DNA from: Rhizobium rhizogenes
GTDB lineage: Bacteria; Pseudomonadota; Alphaproteobacteria; Rhizobiales; Rhizobiaceae
Direction: 5' to 3'
Assembly: GCF_002005205.3 (NCBI RefSeq)
Contig: NZ_CP019701.2
Span: 2,911,001 to 2,975,000, forward strand
DNA length: 64,000 bases
A program made the translations under genes and the position numbers. This document shows positions 1-9,717 of the stretch, one piece after another. The notes below the pieces were generated by a model. It ran no database searches and was not told where the DNA came from. It saw nothing but the letters and a program-made list of their open reading frames with translations. Position 1 is the first letter of the stretch. Each line of letters starts with the position of its first letter.

Positions 1-1
1 C

Positions 2-313
2 AAGGTGGTGGGCACCGTGCAGGTGGGCCTCGCTTCCAAACCCAACCAGCCACATCGCGGTGATCTGATGAAGCTTCTCGTGCATCCCTCGGCCCGCGGT
101 CTCGGGCTTGCCCGCAAGCTCATGCAGAAGGTTGAAGAGGAAACGGCAGCCCGTGGCCGTACCCTTTTGGTGCTGGATACGGCCACGGGCAGTGATGCCG
201 AGGCGATTTATCCCCGCCTTGGCTGGGAACGGGTCGGGGTCATTCCCGATTACGCCCTGTTTCCCGATGGGCGTTATTGCGGCACGACGCTGTTTTACAA
301 GCGGATCGGCTAG
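2..313 (+). CDS. GNAT family N-acetyltransferase, C-terminal part (cut by window start)
   Basis: The reading frame is open from the first bases of the window, so the N-terminus lies outside it. The visible 100 or so residues hold the acetyl-CoA-binding motif A of the GNAT fold (VHPSARGLGLARKLM, an RGxGxA-type loop), followed by the usual VLDTATGS strand and a GW(E/K)xxG segment near the end. Members move an acetyl group from acetyl-CoA to an amine on a small molecule or protein; the substrate cannot be told from this part. It ends 13 bp before the convergent hydrolase gene. Confidence 0.85.
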   Translation, partial: KVVGTVQVGLASKPNQPHRGDLMKLLVHPSARGLGLARKLMQKVEEETAARGRTLLVLDTATGSDAEAIYPRLGWERVGVIPDYALFPDGRYCGTTLFYKRIG

Positions 314-326
314 CACATTCCGCCGC

Positions 327-1400
327 TTATTGTCCCGGCTTCAGCGAGCGGTTGAAGGCGGCAACAATCATCTTTTCCAGTTCGGCATGAATATCCGCCC
401 GGTCGCGTGGCCCGGCCGGTTCGCAGATCGGATCACGCTCGCCAACGGATTTGAGAAACGCATCGGCATCCGGTTTGCATAGGGGCAGGAAGCTGAAATG
501 GTTGGCCCCGTCGACCTGTTGATAGGTCGCGCCGGGCACCTCGGCCGCCAGTTTTTCCGCCAGCACGGCCGGTGGAATTTCCCCCTTGCTGCCGAGATTG
601 ATGAAGGCCAGCGGAATATCGATTGTTTTCAGGCTGTCCGGCTGGAAGGCGAGTGCGAGGCCGGGATCGACCAGCACGGCGGAACGAATGCGTGGATCGC
701 GGTTCTGCTGCTCGAAACGGGCCTTGTCGAGGGTTCCGAGGTCGAGCTTCGGTACACTGACCGGCTCGTTGTTGAGATAACCCCGGCCGCCGGCGAACCA
801 TTGGCAATCCATCATCGTGGCATAGTCTTCGCAATAGCGCTTATACGCGTTGAGATCCGCGCGTGCGCCCGAAATTTCCATTGCCGCACTGCCGCCCAGG
901 GAAAAGCCGAGGACGCCGATCCTCTGCGCATCGATCGCGCCCGACCATTTGCCCTGCGTCGTCAGCGCGGTGAGGATCGTGGAAAGATCGCCCGTCCGCT
1001 CCCAGATTTTCGGCGTATCGACAGGTGTTGAATCGCCGCTGGTGGTGCCGGGATGGTTGGGGCCGGCGACGATGAAACCTTCGCTCGCAAGCTTTGCGGC
1101 GATCCAGGCCATGCCGCTCACTCTCGAGCCCGAACCGTGTGACAGAAGCACCAGCGGCAGGCGACCCGGCTGCACTGCGCTGTCCTTGAAGACAGCCGTG
1201 CCTTGAAAAATCCGGTCCTCGCCGGAAAGCGTCTGCCTGCCGTTGCCTTCCGAAGGATACCAGACGGTGACGGCAAGATCCTTGCCACGTTCGGGAGAGT
1301 GGATGGTGATTTCGCTGACGCCAACGGCTTCATTTGCAAAAGCCGGCTGGGTAATGAGAGCGGAAAACAGCATGGTGGTGATGGTGACGATGGGGCGCAT
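327..1400 (-). CDS. Secreted alpha/beta hydrolase (dienelactone hydrolase-like)
   Basis: Predicted 357-residue exported hydrolase. I place the start at the ATG ending at 1400 because it opens a clear signal peptide (MRPIVTITTMLFSALI, then a QPAFA cleavage site) and is preceded by AAGAGG; the frame runs further upstream but reads into the divergent gene. The nucleophile elbow GFSLGG is near residue 168, and later VLVDPG and GANHFS segments can supply the acid and histidine of the triad. Such proteins hydrolyse esters or lactones in the periplasm; the substrate is unknown. It is divergent from the AraC-type gene, with 103 bp between, which suggests the two are linked in regulation. Confidence 0.8.
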   Translation of the reverse strand: MRPIVTITTMLFSALITQPAFANEAVGVSEITIHSPERGKDLAVTVWYPSEGNGRQTLSGEDRIFQGTAVFKDSAVQPGRLPLVLLSHGSGSRVSGMAWIAAKLASEGFIVAGPNHPGTTSGDSTPVDTPKIWERTGDLSTILTALTTQGKWSGAIDAQRIGVLGFSLGGSAAMEISGARADLNAYKRYCEDYATMMDCQWFAGGRGYLNNEPVSVPKLDLGTLDKARFEQQNRDPRIRSAVLVDPGLALAFQPDSLKTIDIPLAFINLGSKGEIPPAVLAEKLAAEVPGATYQQVDGANHFSFLPLCKPDADAFLKSVGERDPICEPAGPRDRADIHAELEKMIVAAFNRSLKPGQ

Positions 1401-1503
1401 GAAAACCTCTTGCGGTCGGAAAGAACGAGACCCAATCTGCACCGTCACCTGTTTTTCGCGTCCTTGATCGCGTTTGAGGTCGTACCGAAACGCGATCTGG
1501 TCC

Positions 1504-2637
1504 ATGGAAAGACAACAGGTCGTCGATCCGGGATATTTATTCGTGCTTTTCATTCCCCTGCCATTCGTCGTGGCGCTTCTGCTGGTCGTCATGTTCATCG
1601 TCTTTTTCCGAAGCGGAGACGATGTGCGCACGAACCGCGCCTTCCTGGCCCTGATCGCGCTTTGCGCCGCGCAATCGGTTCTTGTCGGCCTGCGCTGGGG
1701 GTATGGCGTCAACGCGGTACGTTATGTCCTGCCGGTTCTGGCCGCCTGCCTGCCACCGCTTGTCTATATCGCCTTTCGCGGCTTGATGAGGGTCGGGGCA
1801 GACAGCAGGAGAGCGATGCTGGCAAGTCTTGTATTCTCGCCTTTGTTGATCGTTGTTCTGGAACTCGCCTTGCCGGTAGTGATCGACCTTGCCTTGATCC
1901 TCATCTTCGTCGGCTATGCCGCCGCACTGCTTCTTCTGGGAGGAAGAGGGCCGGACGGGCTGGATGAGGCGCAGTTCGCCAGCGTTGCCTCCGCGCACAG
2001 GGCGCTGATCATCGCTGCCATGGCGCTTTGTGTTTCGGCGCTCTTTGATCTTCTCGTGTTCCTCGACTTCGAATGGGCGCATGGAGAAAACGTCGCCGTA
2101 CTGGTCAGCAATGCCAATCTTTTCGGGCTGTTGCTGATCGGTCTGATGGCAGCCATGGCTGGAAAAAGCAAAGCGCCGCAAACGGTTGCAGAGCCGGCTG
2201 AGGAATTGCCGCCTCCCTCTGAACCATCGGAACAGGACCGGGACATCGTCGCAAGCCTCGACCAGCTGATGACAACACAGGCGCTTTACCGCGACGAGAA
2301 CCTCAACCTGACCCGGCTGGCCAGACGCCTCGGCTTGCCCAGCCGGCAGATATCCGGTGCGATCAATCGTTCCCTCGGCATCAATGTCTCGCAATATGTC
2401 AACCAGCTCCGCATCCGCGAGGCCTGCCGGCTGCTGGAGGAGACGGAGCAATCGGTAACCGCGATCATGTTCTCCTCGGGTTTCCAGACCAAGTCCAACT
2501 TCAACCGGGAGTTTCGCCGCGTCACCGGCATGAGCCCGGTCGACTGGCGCGAACGGCAGGTGTGGAAGCTGGTATCGCCAAACAAAACGGCCACCCGGCA
2601 GATGCCGGATGACCGTCTGAAGATGGTCGGGAAATGA
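1504..2637 (+). CDS. Membrane-anchored AraC family transcriptional regulator
   Basis: The N-terminal 200 or so residues contain about six or seven hydrophobic segments (for example YLFVLFIPLPFVVALLLVV), and the C-terminal 100 residues carry an AraC/XylS double helix-turn-helix (NLTRLARRLGLPSRQISGAI and later FSSGFQTKSNFNREFRRVTG, with the closing P-x-x-WR). This layout implies a sensor in the inner membrane with a cytoplasmic DNA-binding domain. I chose the ATG at 1504; an ATG ten codons upstream also exists. Its likely target is the divergent secreted hydrolase. It ends 7 bp from the convergent TRAP gene. Confidence 0.8.
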   Translation: MERQQVVDPGYLFVLFIPLPFVVALLLVVMFIVFFRSGDDVRTNRAFLALIALCAAQSVLVGLRWGYGVNAVRYVLPVLAACLPPLVYIAFRGLMRVGADSRRAMLASLVFSPLLIVVLELALPVVIDLALILIFVGYAAALLLLGGRGPDGLDEAQFASVASAHRALIIAAMALCVSALFDLLVFLDFEWAHGENVAVLVSNANLFGLLLIGLMAAMAGKSKAPQTVAEPAEELPPPSEPSEQDRDIVASLDQLMTTQALYRDENLNLTRLARRLGLPSRQISGAINRSLGINVSQYVNQLRIREACRLLEETEQSVTAIMFSSGFQTKSNFNREFRRVTGMSPVDWRERQVWKLVSPNKTATRQMPDDRLKMVGK

Positions 2638-2644
2638 GGAAAAA

Positions 2645-3775
<1,131 letters not shown>

Positions 3776-3925
3776 TTACAGGCGAACCGCACGGTACGCC
3801 TCCCAAAGGCTACTAAACATTTATCCTCGCGGCCATCAAGGGGGAATGTTCGAAACTTGCGCGCTCTTCGGCGACACCTGTCGATTGCTGCCTTGCCGCG
3901 CCTTTTTGTGCTTCCGTATACGGCG

Positions 3926-4399
3926 TTACGATGTGCCGCGTCTTAATGTCGGATCGTCCATTGCAGGATTATAAAACAGCGAAAGTGTCAGGCTTCTGGC
4001 GATGCGTTCCGCCGTTTCCATGAACCAGTCATGGGCCTCCCTGCTCGGCGCGATGTCATCGAGCGTTGCCGAAAACAGCGCGAGCCATTGCGGGAAAAGT
4101 TCGGCCGACATGCCTTTTACGCCAAGATGCGCCTGCACCGGCTTGCCGCCATAGGCGCCATTCTTGAAGGCGACGGCTGACCAGAACTGTTTCATCTTGG
4201 CCATGTGTTCCGGCCAGCGCCCGGCCAGCCGCGCATCGAAGACGGGCCCGAGCGCCGGGTGGTTCAGAACGCGGCCGTAAAATGTCTCCACCAGCAGATC
4301 GATGAAACCGGCATCGACGCCGATCTCAGCCATGGCTCGTTCAGCCCTGTGCTGGATGTCTGCATTATGGGCGGCCTTTGCCGCGATCGGGTTCTGCAT
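3926..4399 (-). CDS. Group III truncated haemoglobin
   Basis: A 157-residue small globin. Visible marks are FYGRVLNHPALGPVF in the B/C region, the W-P-x-H-M-x-K-M-x-x-FW E-helix block, and a probable proximal haem-binding histidine at about residue 91 (VQAHLGV). Group III globins bind O2, NO or peroxide; a role in redox or nitrosative stress is likely but not shown. The gene is divergent from mbfA, and an Irr-box-like palindrome lies between them, so iron control of both is plausible. Confidence 0.85.
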   Translation of the reverse strand: MQNPIAAKAAHNADIQHRAERAMAEIGVDAGFIDLLVETFYGRVLNHPALGPVFDARLAGRWPEHMAKMKQFWSAVAFKNGAYGGKPVQAHLGVKGMSAELFPQWLALFSATLDDIAPSREAHDWFMETAERIARSLTLSLFYNPAMDDPTLRRGTS

Positions 4400-4463
4400 C
4401 GTGCTTCCTTTTCCTTGAATTTACGCCGTCTGGTGGTCCTCCGCAATGCGACGCTTTGACGTA

Positions 4464-4478
4464 TTAGAACCATTCTAA
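4464..4478. promoter_or_regulatory. Irr box (iron control element), copy 1
   Basis: The sequence TTAGAA-CCA-TTCTAA is a perfect 6-bp inverted repeat with a 3-bp centre. It matches the rhizobial iron control element bound by Irr (consensus TTTAGAA-N3-TTCTAAA). It lies between the divergent haemoglobin and mbfA genes, 45 bp upstream of copy 2. Confidence 0.75.
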
Positions 4479-4508
4479 AAGGCTTGATTGTGACGGCGCG
4501 CCGCTGTA

Positions 4509-4525
4509 TTTAGAACTATTCTAAA
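4509..4525. promoter_or_regulatory. Irr box (iron control element), copy 2
   Basis: TTTAGAA-CTA-TTCTAAA is a full 7-bp inverted repeat with a 3-bp centre, an exact fit to the Irr consensus. It ends 12 bp before the mbfA start codon, where bound Irr would block transcription or ribosome access. Irr control of mbfA is established in Agrobacterium. Confidence 0.85.
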
Positions 4526-4537
4526 AAGGTTTCAGCC

Positions 4538-5521
4538 ATGTTCCGCAGTCTTTTTTCCCTTTCCAAACGCCCCTTCTCCTCGCTCGGCGAGCAGGAAATA
4601 CTGGCACTCGCCATTTCTTCCGAGGAAGATGATTCCCGTATTTACCGCTCCTATGCCGATCATCTGCGGGCGCAATATCCGCAATCGGCAAAGGTTTTTG
4701 ATGATATGGCCGAAGTCGAGCAGCAGCATCGAAATGTGCTGATCGACATGCATCGCCGCCGCTTTGGAGAAACCATTCCGCTGATCCGCCGCGAACATGT
4801 GCGCGGATTTTACGAGCGCACACCGGACTGGCTGGTGAAGAACCTGTCGCTGGAGAAAATTCGCGCCCAAGCGGAATTGATGGAAAGTCAGGCGATCCGG
4901 TTTTACGATGAAGCCGTCAAGCGAACCACCGATGCCTCGACACGCAAGCTGCTGGGCGATCTGGCCGAGGCGGAGCGGGGGCACGAAGACATTGCCCAAC
5001 GGCTGGAAGAAAAACACCTCGATGAGGACGGCAAGTCCGAAGAGGCGGAAACGGCCAGGCGGCAATTTCTTCTGACCTATGTGCAGCCGGGCCTTGCGGG
5101 GTTGATGGACGGCTCCGTCTCGACGCTTGCGCCGATCTTCGCCGCTGCTTTCGCCACGCAGGATACCTGGCAAACCTTCCTGATCGGCCTCTCAGCCTCC
5201 GTGGGCGCGGGCATTTCGATGGGCTTTACCGAGGCCGCCCATGATGATGGCAAGCTTTCGGGCCGTGGTTCCCCGGTAAAAAGGGGTTTTGCCTCGGGTA
5301 TCATGACGGCCATAGGCGGCCTGGGCCACGCGCTGCCCTATCTCATTCCGCATTTCTGGACGGCGACGGCGATTGCCGCCATCGTCGTTTTCGTGGAACT
5401 CTGGGCCATCGCCTTCATTCAGAACCGCTTCATGGAAACGCCGTTCCTGCGGGCGGTGTTTCAGGTTGTGCTTGGCGGTTCGCTGGTGCTGGCAGCCGGC
5501 ATCATCATCGGCAATGGCTAG
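4538..5521 (+). CDS. mbfA: Membrane-bound ferritin MbfA (ferritin-like domain plus VIT1 domain)
   Basis: A 327-residue protein in two parts. Residues 1-170 form a ferritin-like helical bundle with acidic and histidine metal ligands (SSEEDDSRIYRSYADHL, EVEQQHRN, LMESQAIRFYDEAV, EAERGHEDIAQRL). The rest is a VIT1-type membrane domain with five hydrophobic segments (GLAGLMDGSVSTLAPIFAAA, then ISMGFTEAAHDDG). MbfA exports iron from the cytoplasm and protects against acid and peroxide stress. Two Irr boxes directly upstream agree with repression under low iron. A strong terminator follows at once. Confidence 0.93.
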   Translation: MFRSLFSLSKRPFSSLGEQEILALAISSEEDDSRIYRSYADHLRAQYPQSAKVFDDMAEVEQQHRNVLIDMHRRRFGETIPLIRREHVRGFYERTPDWLVKNLSLEKIRAQAELMESQAIRFYDEAVKRTTDASTRKLLGDLAEAERGHEDIAQRLEEKHLDEDGKSEEAETARRQFLLTYVQPGLAGLMDGSVSTLAPIFAAAFATQDTWQTFLIGLSASVGAGISMGFTEAAHDDGKLSGRGSPVKRGFASGIMTAIGGLGHALPYLIPHFWTATAIAAIVVFVELWAIAFIQNRFMETPFLRAVFQVVLGGSLVLAAGIIIGNG

Positions 5522-5531
5522 TAAATGAAAA

Positions 5532-5562
5532 AGCCCGCAGCAGACGCTGCGGGCTTTTTTTT
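5532..5562. terminator. Rho-independent terminator after mbfA
   Basis: A 10-bp perfect stem (AGCCCGCAGC / GCTGCGGGCT) with an AGAC loop is followed by eight T. The A-rich left side lets it also stop the convergent protease gene. Confidence 0.92.
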
Positions 5563-5580
5563 GGAGCTATATCCCATCGA

Positions 5581-6195
5581 TCAGCGCAATGCACCGACCA
5601 GAACGTCACGACCATCTTCGATGGAAACCCAGCGGCCGGTATTAAAGGACGCCTGCCGTTTCAGATAGGTATAGTTGGTGTCGGTCCAGAGCTTCACGTC
5701 GTCGGTAAGGTTGTCGAGAATATAGTCACCGTCGGTGGTGCGGAGCGTCAGCACGGCATGACCCTCGCCATCCGGCTTGCGCACGACGGTAATGAGCAGG
5801 TCGGCTACGGAAAAACCGCGCTCGATCAGCTTCTTGCGCTTCAGCAGCACGAAGTCTTCGCAATCGCCGGCGGTCGTCGGATATTCCCAGACTTCGTCCT
5901 TGCCGTAGATTTCCTGATCGGTCATCGCCACGATGGTGGTGTTGACGGAGGTGTTGATCTCGCGAACGACGCTCCAGCCATAATCCGTCACGCGCGGCGG
6001 CGGTGTCGTCTTGCTGCGGATGTTGCATTCATCCGCATATTTCTGACAGAACTCGTAATGGCCGATCGGCTGGGAGGTAATCCCGCCCGTCACCATGGAA
6101 GGGCTTCCCTTGGTTTCCGCCATGGCGGAGGCAGCAGTCATTAGCCCGGCGGCAACTGCAGACAGCAGCGCACGCGCCAGCGGTACGTTCATCAT
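5581..6195 (-). CDS. Transglutaminase-like cysteine peptidase (BTLCP family), secreted
   Basis: A 204-residue protein with an N-terminal signal peptide (cleavage near SAMAET) and the bacterial transglutaminase-like cysteine protease fold. The likely catalytic residues are C in TAGDCEDFVLLKR, H in GEGHAVLTLRT and D in YILDNL. Family members work in the periplasm; some process LapG-like adhesin targets, but no lap genes are near. Two neighbouring ATGs (6195 and 6192) could start it. Confidence 0.82.
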   Translation of the reverse strand: MMNVPLARALLSAVAAGLMTAASAMAETKGSPSMVTGGITSQPIGHYEFCQKYADECNIRSKTTPPPRVTDYGWSVVREINTSVNTTIVAMTDQEIYGKDEVWEYPTTAGDCEDFVLLKRKKLIERGFSVADLLITVVRKPDGEGHAVLTLRTTDGDYILDNLTDDVKLWTDTNYTYLKRQASFNTGRWVSIEDGRDVLVGALR

Positions 6196-6313
6196 GAAAC
6201 CCGTCCCTTAATTCTTAACGAAAAGTTAAGAGGGTTGGGGGGTAGGAGTCAATCATTAGCAACCGGTGGCGCGCAAGACTCGTTGAATATGGTTAAGAGC
6301 GTTGCGGAAATGC

Positions 6314-7102
6314 CTATATTGCAAGGGTTTTGACGGCCGCAAGCATCCTGTCGATATCCTGTGGCCGGGAGAGCCGGTGGTCACCGTCGCGGATCAGCGT
6401 CAGCACCACGTCGTCAGCGGGAAGATGTTCGACGAGTTTCAGGGCGTGCTGATATGGAACATCGGGATCGCGCATGCCCTGCAGGATGTGAACGGGGCAG
6501 CCGGTGGTGATGATGCCCTGCAAAACGCGGTTCTGCCTGCCGTCTTCCATCAATGCGCGGGTGAAGATGTTGGGTTCGGGACTGTATTCCGAGTGTTCCT
6601 CGAAATAACCTCTTTCCACCAGCGACGTTTTTTCCGCTTCCGTCAGGCTGGGCTCTATCAACTCCGCAGTGAAATCGGGAGCGGGGGCAATAAGAACCAA
6701 ACCGGCGACAGAGGGCGCACCGCCTGCCTTGCGCAGCTCCTCGACCATGCGCAACGCAATCCACCCGCCCATGGACGAGCCGACGAGGATGATGCGTGAC
6801 GGCGCCTTGGCGCGTACCACGGCGAGTGCTTCTTCCAGCCATCGCGAAATCGTGCCTTTTTTGAAATCGCCACCGGAAGCTCCATGGCCGGAATAATCGA
6901 GTCGCAGGCAGGCGAGACCATTTTCCGCTGCGAAGCGATCGAGCTCCACCGCCTTGGTTCCTGTCATGTCGGAACGATAGCCACCGAGCCAGACGAGCAG
7001 GGGTGCGTCCGGCTGTGATGCTGCGCGGCGATGGAGAAAAGCGATGTTGCGAGCGTCGTCACCCGCTCCTATATGCAGGAATTCAGCGGCTTGTTCGGTC
7101 AT
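6314..7102 (-). CDS. Alpha/beta hydrolase, ABHD10-like serine esterase
   Basis: A 262-residue cytoplasmic hydrolase without a signal peptide. The nucleophile elbow is GSSMGG, the acid is probably in MRDPDVPY and the histidine in DGDHRLS, all in the order and spacing of the alpha/beta hydrolase triad. The early motif WLGGYRSDMTGTKA and LDYSGHGASGG match the ABHD10/YqiA-like acyl esterase group. Substrate unknown. It is divergent from infC. Confidence 0.82.
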   Translation of the reverse strand: MTEQAAEFLHIGAGDDARNIAFLHRRAASQPDAPLLVWLGGYRSDMTGTKAVELDRFAAENGLACLRLDYSGHGASGGDFKKGTISRWLEEALAVVRAKAPSRIILVGSSMGGWIALRMVEELRKAGGAPSVAGLVLIAPAPDFTAELIEPSLTEAEKTSLVERGYFEEHSEYSPEPNIFTRALMEDGRQNRVLQGIITTGCPVHILQGMRDPDVPYQHALKLVEHLPADDVVLTLIRDGDHRLSRPQDIDRMLAAVKTLAI

Positions 7103-7289
7103 GTATATGCAATTCTCCTGATTTTCGTGCGATATCGGCGGCGTATTTGCAAAAACCGTGGCGACAGGTGATCTTTTCGGGCAGATATGCTATTGACTTC
7201 GCCACGGCAATAACGACATTTCCGCCGCTTGTACCAAACAAGCTGTTTTTTGCTGACGTGATCCAGAAACAGATCAGGAGAATACGACC

Positions 7290-7826
7290 ATTCGCAGACC
7301 TTTCAAAGCCGATGCCCCCGTCAAGGAGGGGCCGCGCTCCAACCGGGAAATTCGGGTTCCCAGAGTTCAGCTTATTGATGAAGAGGGCCAGAACCTCGGT
7401 AGCATGCCGACGGATCAGGCTTTGAAAATGGCGGAAGAGGCCGGTCTCGATCTCGTCGAGATTTCGCCGAACGCTGAACCGCCGGTATGCAAGATCCTCG
7501 ATCTCGGCAAGCTTAAGTACTCGACCCAGAAAAAGGCCGCTGAAGCGCGCAAGAAACAGAAGATCGTCGAAGTTAAAGAAATCAAGATGCGCCCCAACAT
7601 CGACACGCATGACTATGACGTGAAGATGAAGGCTATGGGTCGTTTCTTTGATGATGGCGACAAGGTGAAGGTAACGTTGAAGTTCCGCGGCCGCGAAATG
7701 GCCCACCAGGAACTCGGCATGAAGCTTCTCCTCCAGGTGAAGGAAGACACCCAGGCGATTGCCAAGGTGGAAGCCGAACCGAAGCTGGAAGGCCGTCAGA
7801 TGATGATGGTTCTCGCCCCGAAATAA
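7290..7826 (+). CDS. infC: Translation initiation factor IF-3, ATT start codon
   Basis: IF-3 (178 residues) binds the 30S subunit, keeps subunits apart and checks the start codon. The frame reads upstream of the first ATG (7404) for 38 codons with typical IF-3 N-terminal sequence (RRPFKADAP ... [20 protein letters not shown]). The start is the ATT at 7290, preceded by AGGAGA at a good distance. An ATT start is the classic self-regulating start of infC: IF-3 rejects it when abundant. The C-terminal domain ([28 protein letters not shown]) is complete. First gene of infC-rpmI-rplT. Confidence 0.95.
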   Translation: MRRPFKADAPVKEGPRSNREIRVPRVQLIDEEGQNLGSMPTDQALKMAEEAGLDLVEISPNAEPPVCKILDLGKLKYSTQKKAAEARKKQKIVEVKEIKMRPNIDTHDYDVKMKAMGRFFDDGDKVKVTLKFRGREMAHQELGMKLLLQVKEDTQAIAKVEAEPKLEGRQMMMVLAPK

Positions 7827-7861
7827 TTTGCGCCAGCCACTGCGGTCGCATAAATCACCAT

Positions 7862-7896
7862 CGCAAGGGGAAGTTTGCTTTCCCCGTTGCGCTTTT
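7862..7896 (+). terminator. Hairpin between infC and rpmI (attenuator or partial terminator)
   Basis: CGCAAGGGGAA pairs with TTCCCC-G-TTGCG (one bulged G) and is followed by CTTTTA. The 188-bp infC-rpmI gap is long for an operon, so this may lower readthrough from infC or belong to the r-protein leader. Confidence 0.6.
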
Positions 7897-8014
7897 AGCC
7901 GACTGCGGTTATAAGCGCGCGTCCGAACGGTCCGGCAGGGCATGCCGAGGCCGTTCCTGAATAGCTTGAAATAGGCCTCGTCTGCCTGTTTCGATACAAA
8001 AACGGAGTAGCAAA

Positions 8015-8218
8015 ATGCCCAAGATGAAGACGAAGTCCGCTGCAAAGAAGCGGTTCAAGATCACCGCAACCGGCAAGGTTGTTGCAGCCGCCGCCGGCAA
8101 GCGCCACGGCATGATCAAGCGTACCAACAAGTTCATTCGCGACGCGCGCGGAACCATGGTTCTCGCCGAAGCTGACGGCAAGAAAGTCGTCAAGAACTAC
8201 CTGCCGAACGGTCTCTGA
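8015..8218 (+). CDS. rpmI: 50S ribosomal protein L35
   Basis: A 67-residue basic protein with the L35 pattern [21 protein letters not shown] and [10 protein letters not shown]. It is a late-assembly component of the large ribosomal subunit. It sits 40 bp before rplT in the conserved order infC-rpmI-rplT. Confidence 0.97.
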   Translation: MPKMKTKSAAKKRFKITATGKVVAAAAGKRHGMIKRTNKFIRDARGTMVLAEADGKKVVKNYLPNGL

Positions 8219-8258
8219 GACTTTTCCGCACATTTGGACACTTTAAGGAGATCATGAC

Positions 8259-8663
8259 ATGGCACGCGTAAAACGTGGCGTAACTTCCCGCGCCAAGCAC
8301 ACCAAGACACTCAAGGCAGCCAAGGGCTTCTACGGCCGCCGCAAGAACACCATCCGCGCAGCAAAGGCTGCCGTGGATCGTTCCAAGCAGTACGCTTACC
8401 GCGACCGCAAGGTCAACAAGCGCAACTTCCGCGCTCTGTGGATTCAGCGTATCAACGCTGCTGTTCGCGAATTCGGCCTGACCTATGGCCGCTTCATCGA
8501 CGGCCTGAACAAGGCTGGCATCGAAGTCGACCGCAAGGTTCTGTCCGACATGGCTATCCATGAGCCGGCAGCATTCGGCGCGCTCGTCGAAGCAGCGAAG
8601 AAGGCGCTTGAGTACCTCAAGGATGCTGGTACGGCCAACGAGTTTGAAACCGCTGTAAAGTAA
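8259..8663 (+). CDS. rplT: 50S ribosomal protein L20
   Basis: A 134-residue basic protein with L20 signatures ([39 protein letters not shown]). L20 binds 23S rRNA early in assembly and in many bacteria represses its own operon at the leader. Preceded by AAGGAG. A strong terminator follows. Confidence 0.97.
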   Translation: MARVKRGVTSRAKHTKTLKAAKGFYGRRKNTIRAAKAAVDRSKQYAYRDRKVNKRNFRALWIQRINAAVREFGLTYGRFIDGLNKAGIEVDRKVLSDMAIHEPAAFGALVEAAKKALEYLKDAGTANEFETAVK

Positions 8664-8694
8664 TTACGGCGCGGACAATCTGTTGTTCATTTGA

Positions 8695-8729
8695 AACCCG
8701 CGCCGGTTCTCCGGCGCGGGTTTTCGTTT
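8695..8729 (+). terminator. Rho-independent terminator after rplT
   Basis: AACCCGCGCCGG and CCGGCGCGGGTT form a perfect 12-bp stem with a TTCT loop, followed by a T-rich run. It closes the infC operon. Confidence 0.93.
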
Positions 8730-8838
8730 TTTTGAAATTCACGGCAGTTTCGGCAAAGATGGTAACGCTTTTGCCCAGAGGTTGCCAAAAGGGTGGAGCA
8801 TCCGGCTTTTGGTCGGCAGGCGCCATTGGGGGGCAAGA

Positions 8839-9717
8839 ATGCTGGTTGCCGCAAGCGAGGCGGAAAAGGCGAAGGGTTTCCACGTCCATCTCGAGGATGG
8901 CGATATCGCAGCCTTGATGCGGGCTTTGCTTAAAAGCGAGCGCCGTGTGCAGAAACTCGAGCTTTCCGCCGCCACCGTCTGGATCAAGCGCCAGGGTACG
9001 GAAACGCTGTCCTGGTGGATAAAGCTGCAGGCCCTTCTCGCAAAGCTGCTTCCTTATACTTTCATGCGCCCATCGCCGCCGCTTGATGGTGCGGGCCTGA
9101 TGCGCCGGGAACTCGAAACGCTGGAGGCCTTCAGGGCCCGCGGGTTCCCCGTTCCGCCCATCATTTATTCCTCGCTGACGGCCGTTGTCCTGGGGGATGT
9201 CGGCCCCACCATCATGGAGCGCATGGACGCGATAAAGGCCGCAAAACCGGCGGAACACGACGCCCTGCTCGTGAAATCGGCGGAGGCGCTTGGCGAATTG
9301 CATGCGGCAGGTCTCTGCCACGGCCGCCCGCATGTGCGCGACTTCTTTCTCGAAGACGGTCGTGTCGGTTTCATGGATTTCGAGGAGCGTCCTCAGGAGG
9401 TCATGCCGCTGGAAACGGCGCAGGCCCGCGATATATGGCTGCTGTTTCTGCAGGTCGCGACACGCGCCTGCGATGCGCCGAAAACCTGTGATGCCGCCTT
9501 TTCCCGCTGGCGTGAAAACGCCCCGCCCCGGGCGCTGGAAGAATTGTGCCGCCTGACCGGCATTCTCGGGCGATTTTTACCGCTTGCCCGGTTGATCGGG
9601 CGCGTGCGGATGGGTAGTGATCTGCGACGCTTTATCATGGCGACCGACTATCTGATGAATGCTGTGAACCCCGAAGCCGCTGTTAAAAAAACCGGCAAGG
9701 CAGGAAAAGATGACTGA
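8839..9717 (+). CDS. Kinase-like protein (LPS kinase / InaA-like fold), coupled to pheS
   Basis: About 290 residues. The middle holds a protein-kinase-like catalytic core: IMERMDAI at the hinge, then [19 protein letters not shown] (a loop in which the usual catalytic Asp-Asn pattern is altered) and [10 protein letters not shown], equivalent to the DFG region. This layout fits the Kdo/WaaP-like kinase group, so a cell-envelope sugar or small-molecule kinase is possible, but the target is unknown. I chose the ATG at 8839; another start at 8782 is possible. The end overlaps the pheS start by 8 bp, so the two are probably translated together. Confidence 0.65.
   Translation: MLVAASEAEKAKGFHVHLEDGDIAALMRALLKSERRVQKLELSAATVWIKRQGTETLSWWIKLQALLAKLLPYTFMRPSPPLDGAGLMRRELETLEAFRARGFPVPPIIYSSLTAVVLGDVGPTIMERMDAIKAAKPAEHDALLVKSAEALGELHAAGLCHGRPHVRDFFLEDGRVGFMDFEERPQEVMPLETAQARDIWLLFLQVATRACDAPKTCDAAFSRWRENAPPRALEELCRLTGILGRFLPLARLIGRVRMGSDLRRFIMATDYLMNAVNPEAAVKKTGKAGKDD

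Noticed and set aside
7404..7826. infC starting at the first ATG
   Set aside because: It would remove the conserved IF-3 N-terminal 38 residues; the ATT with AGGAGA is the known start type for infC.
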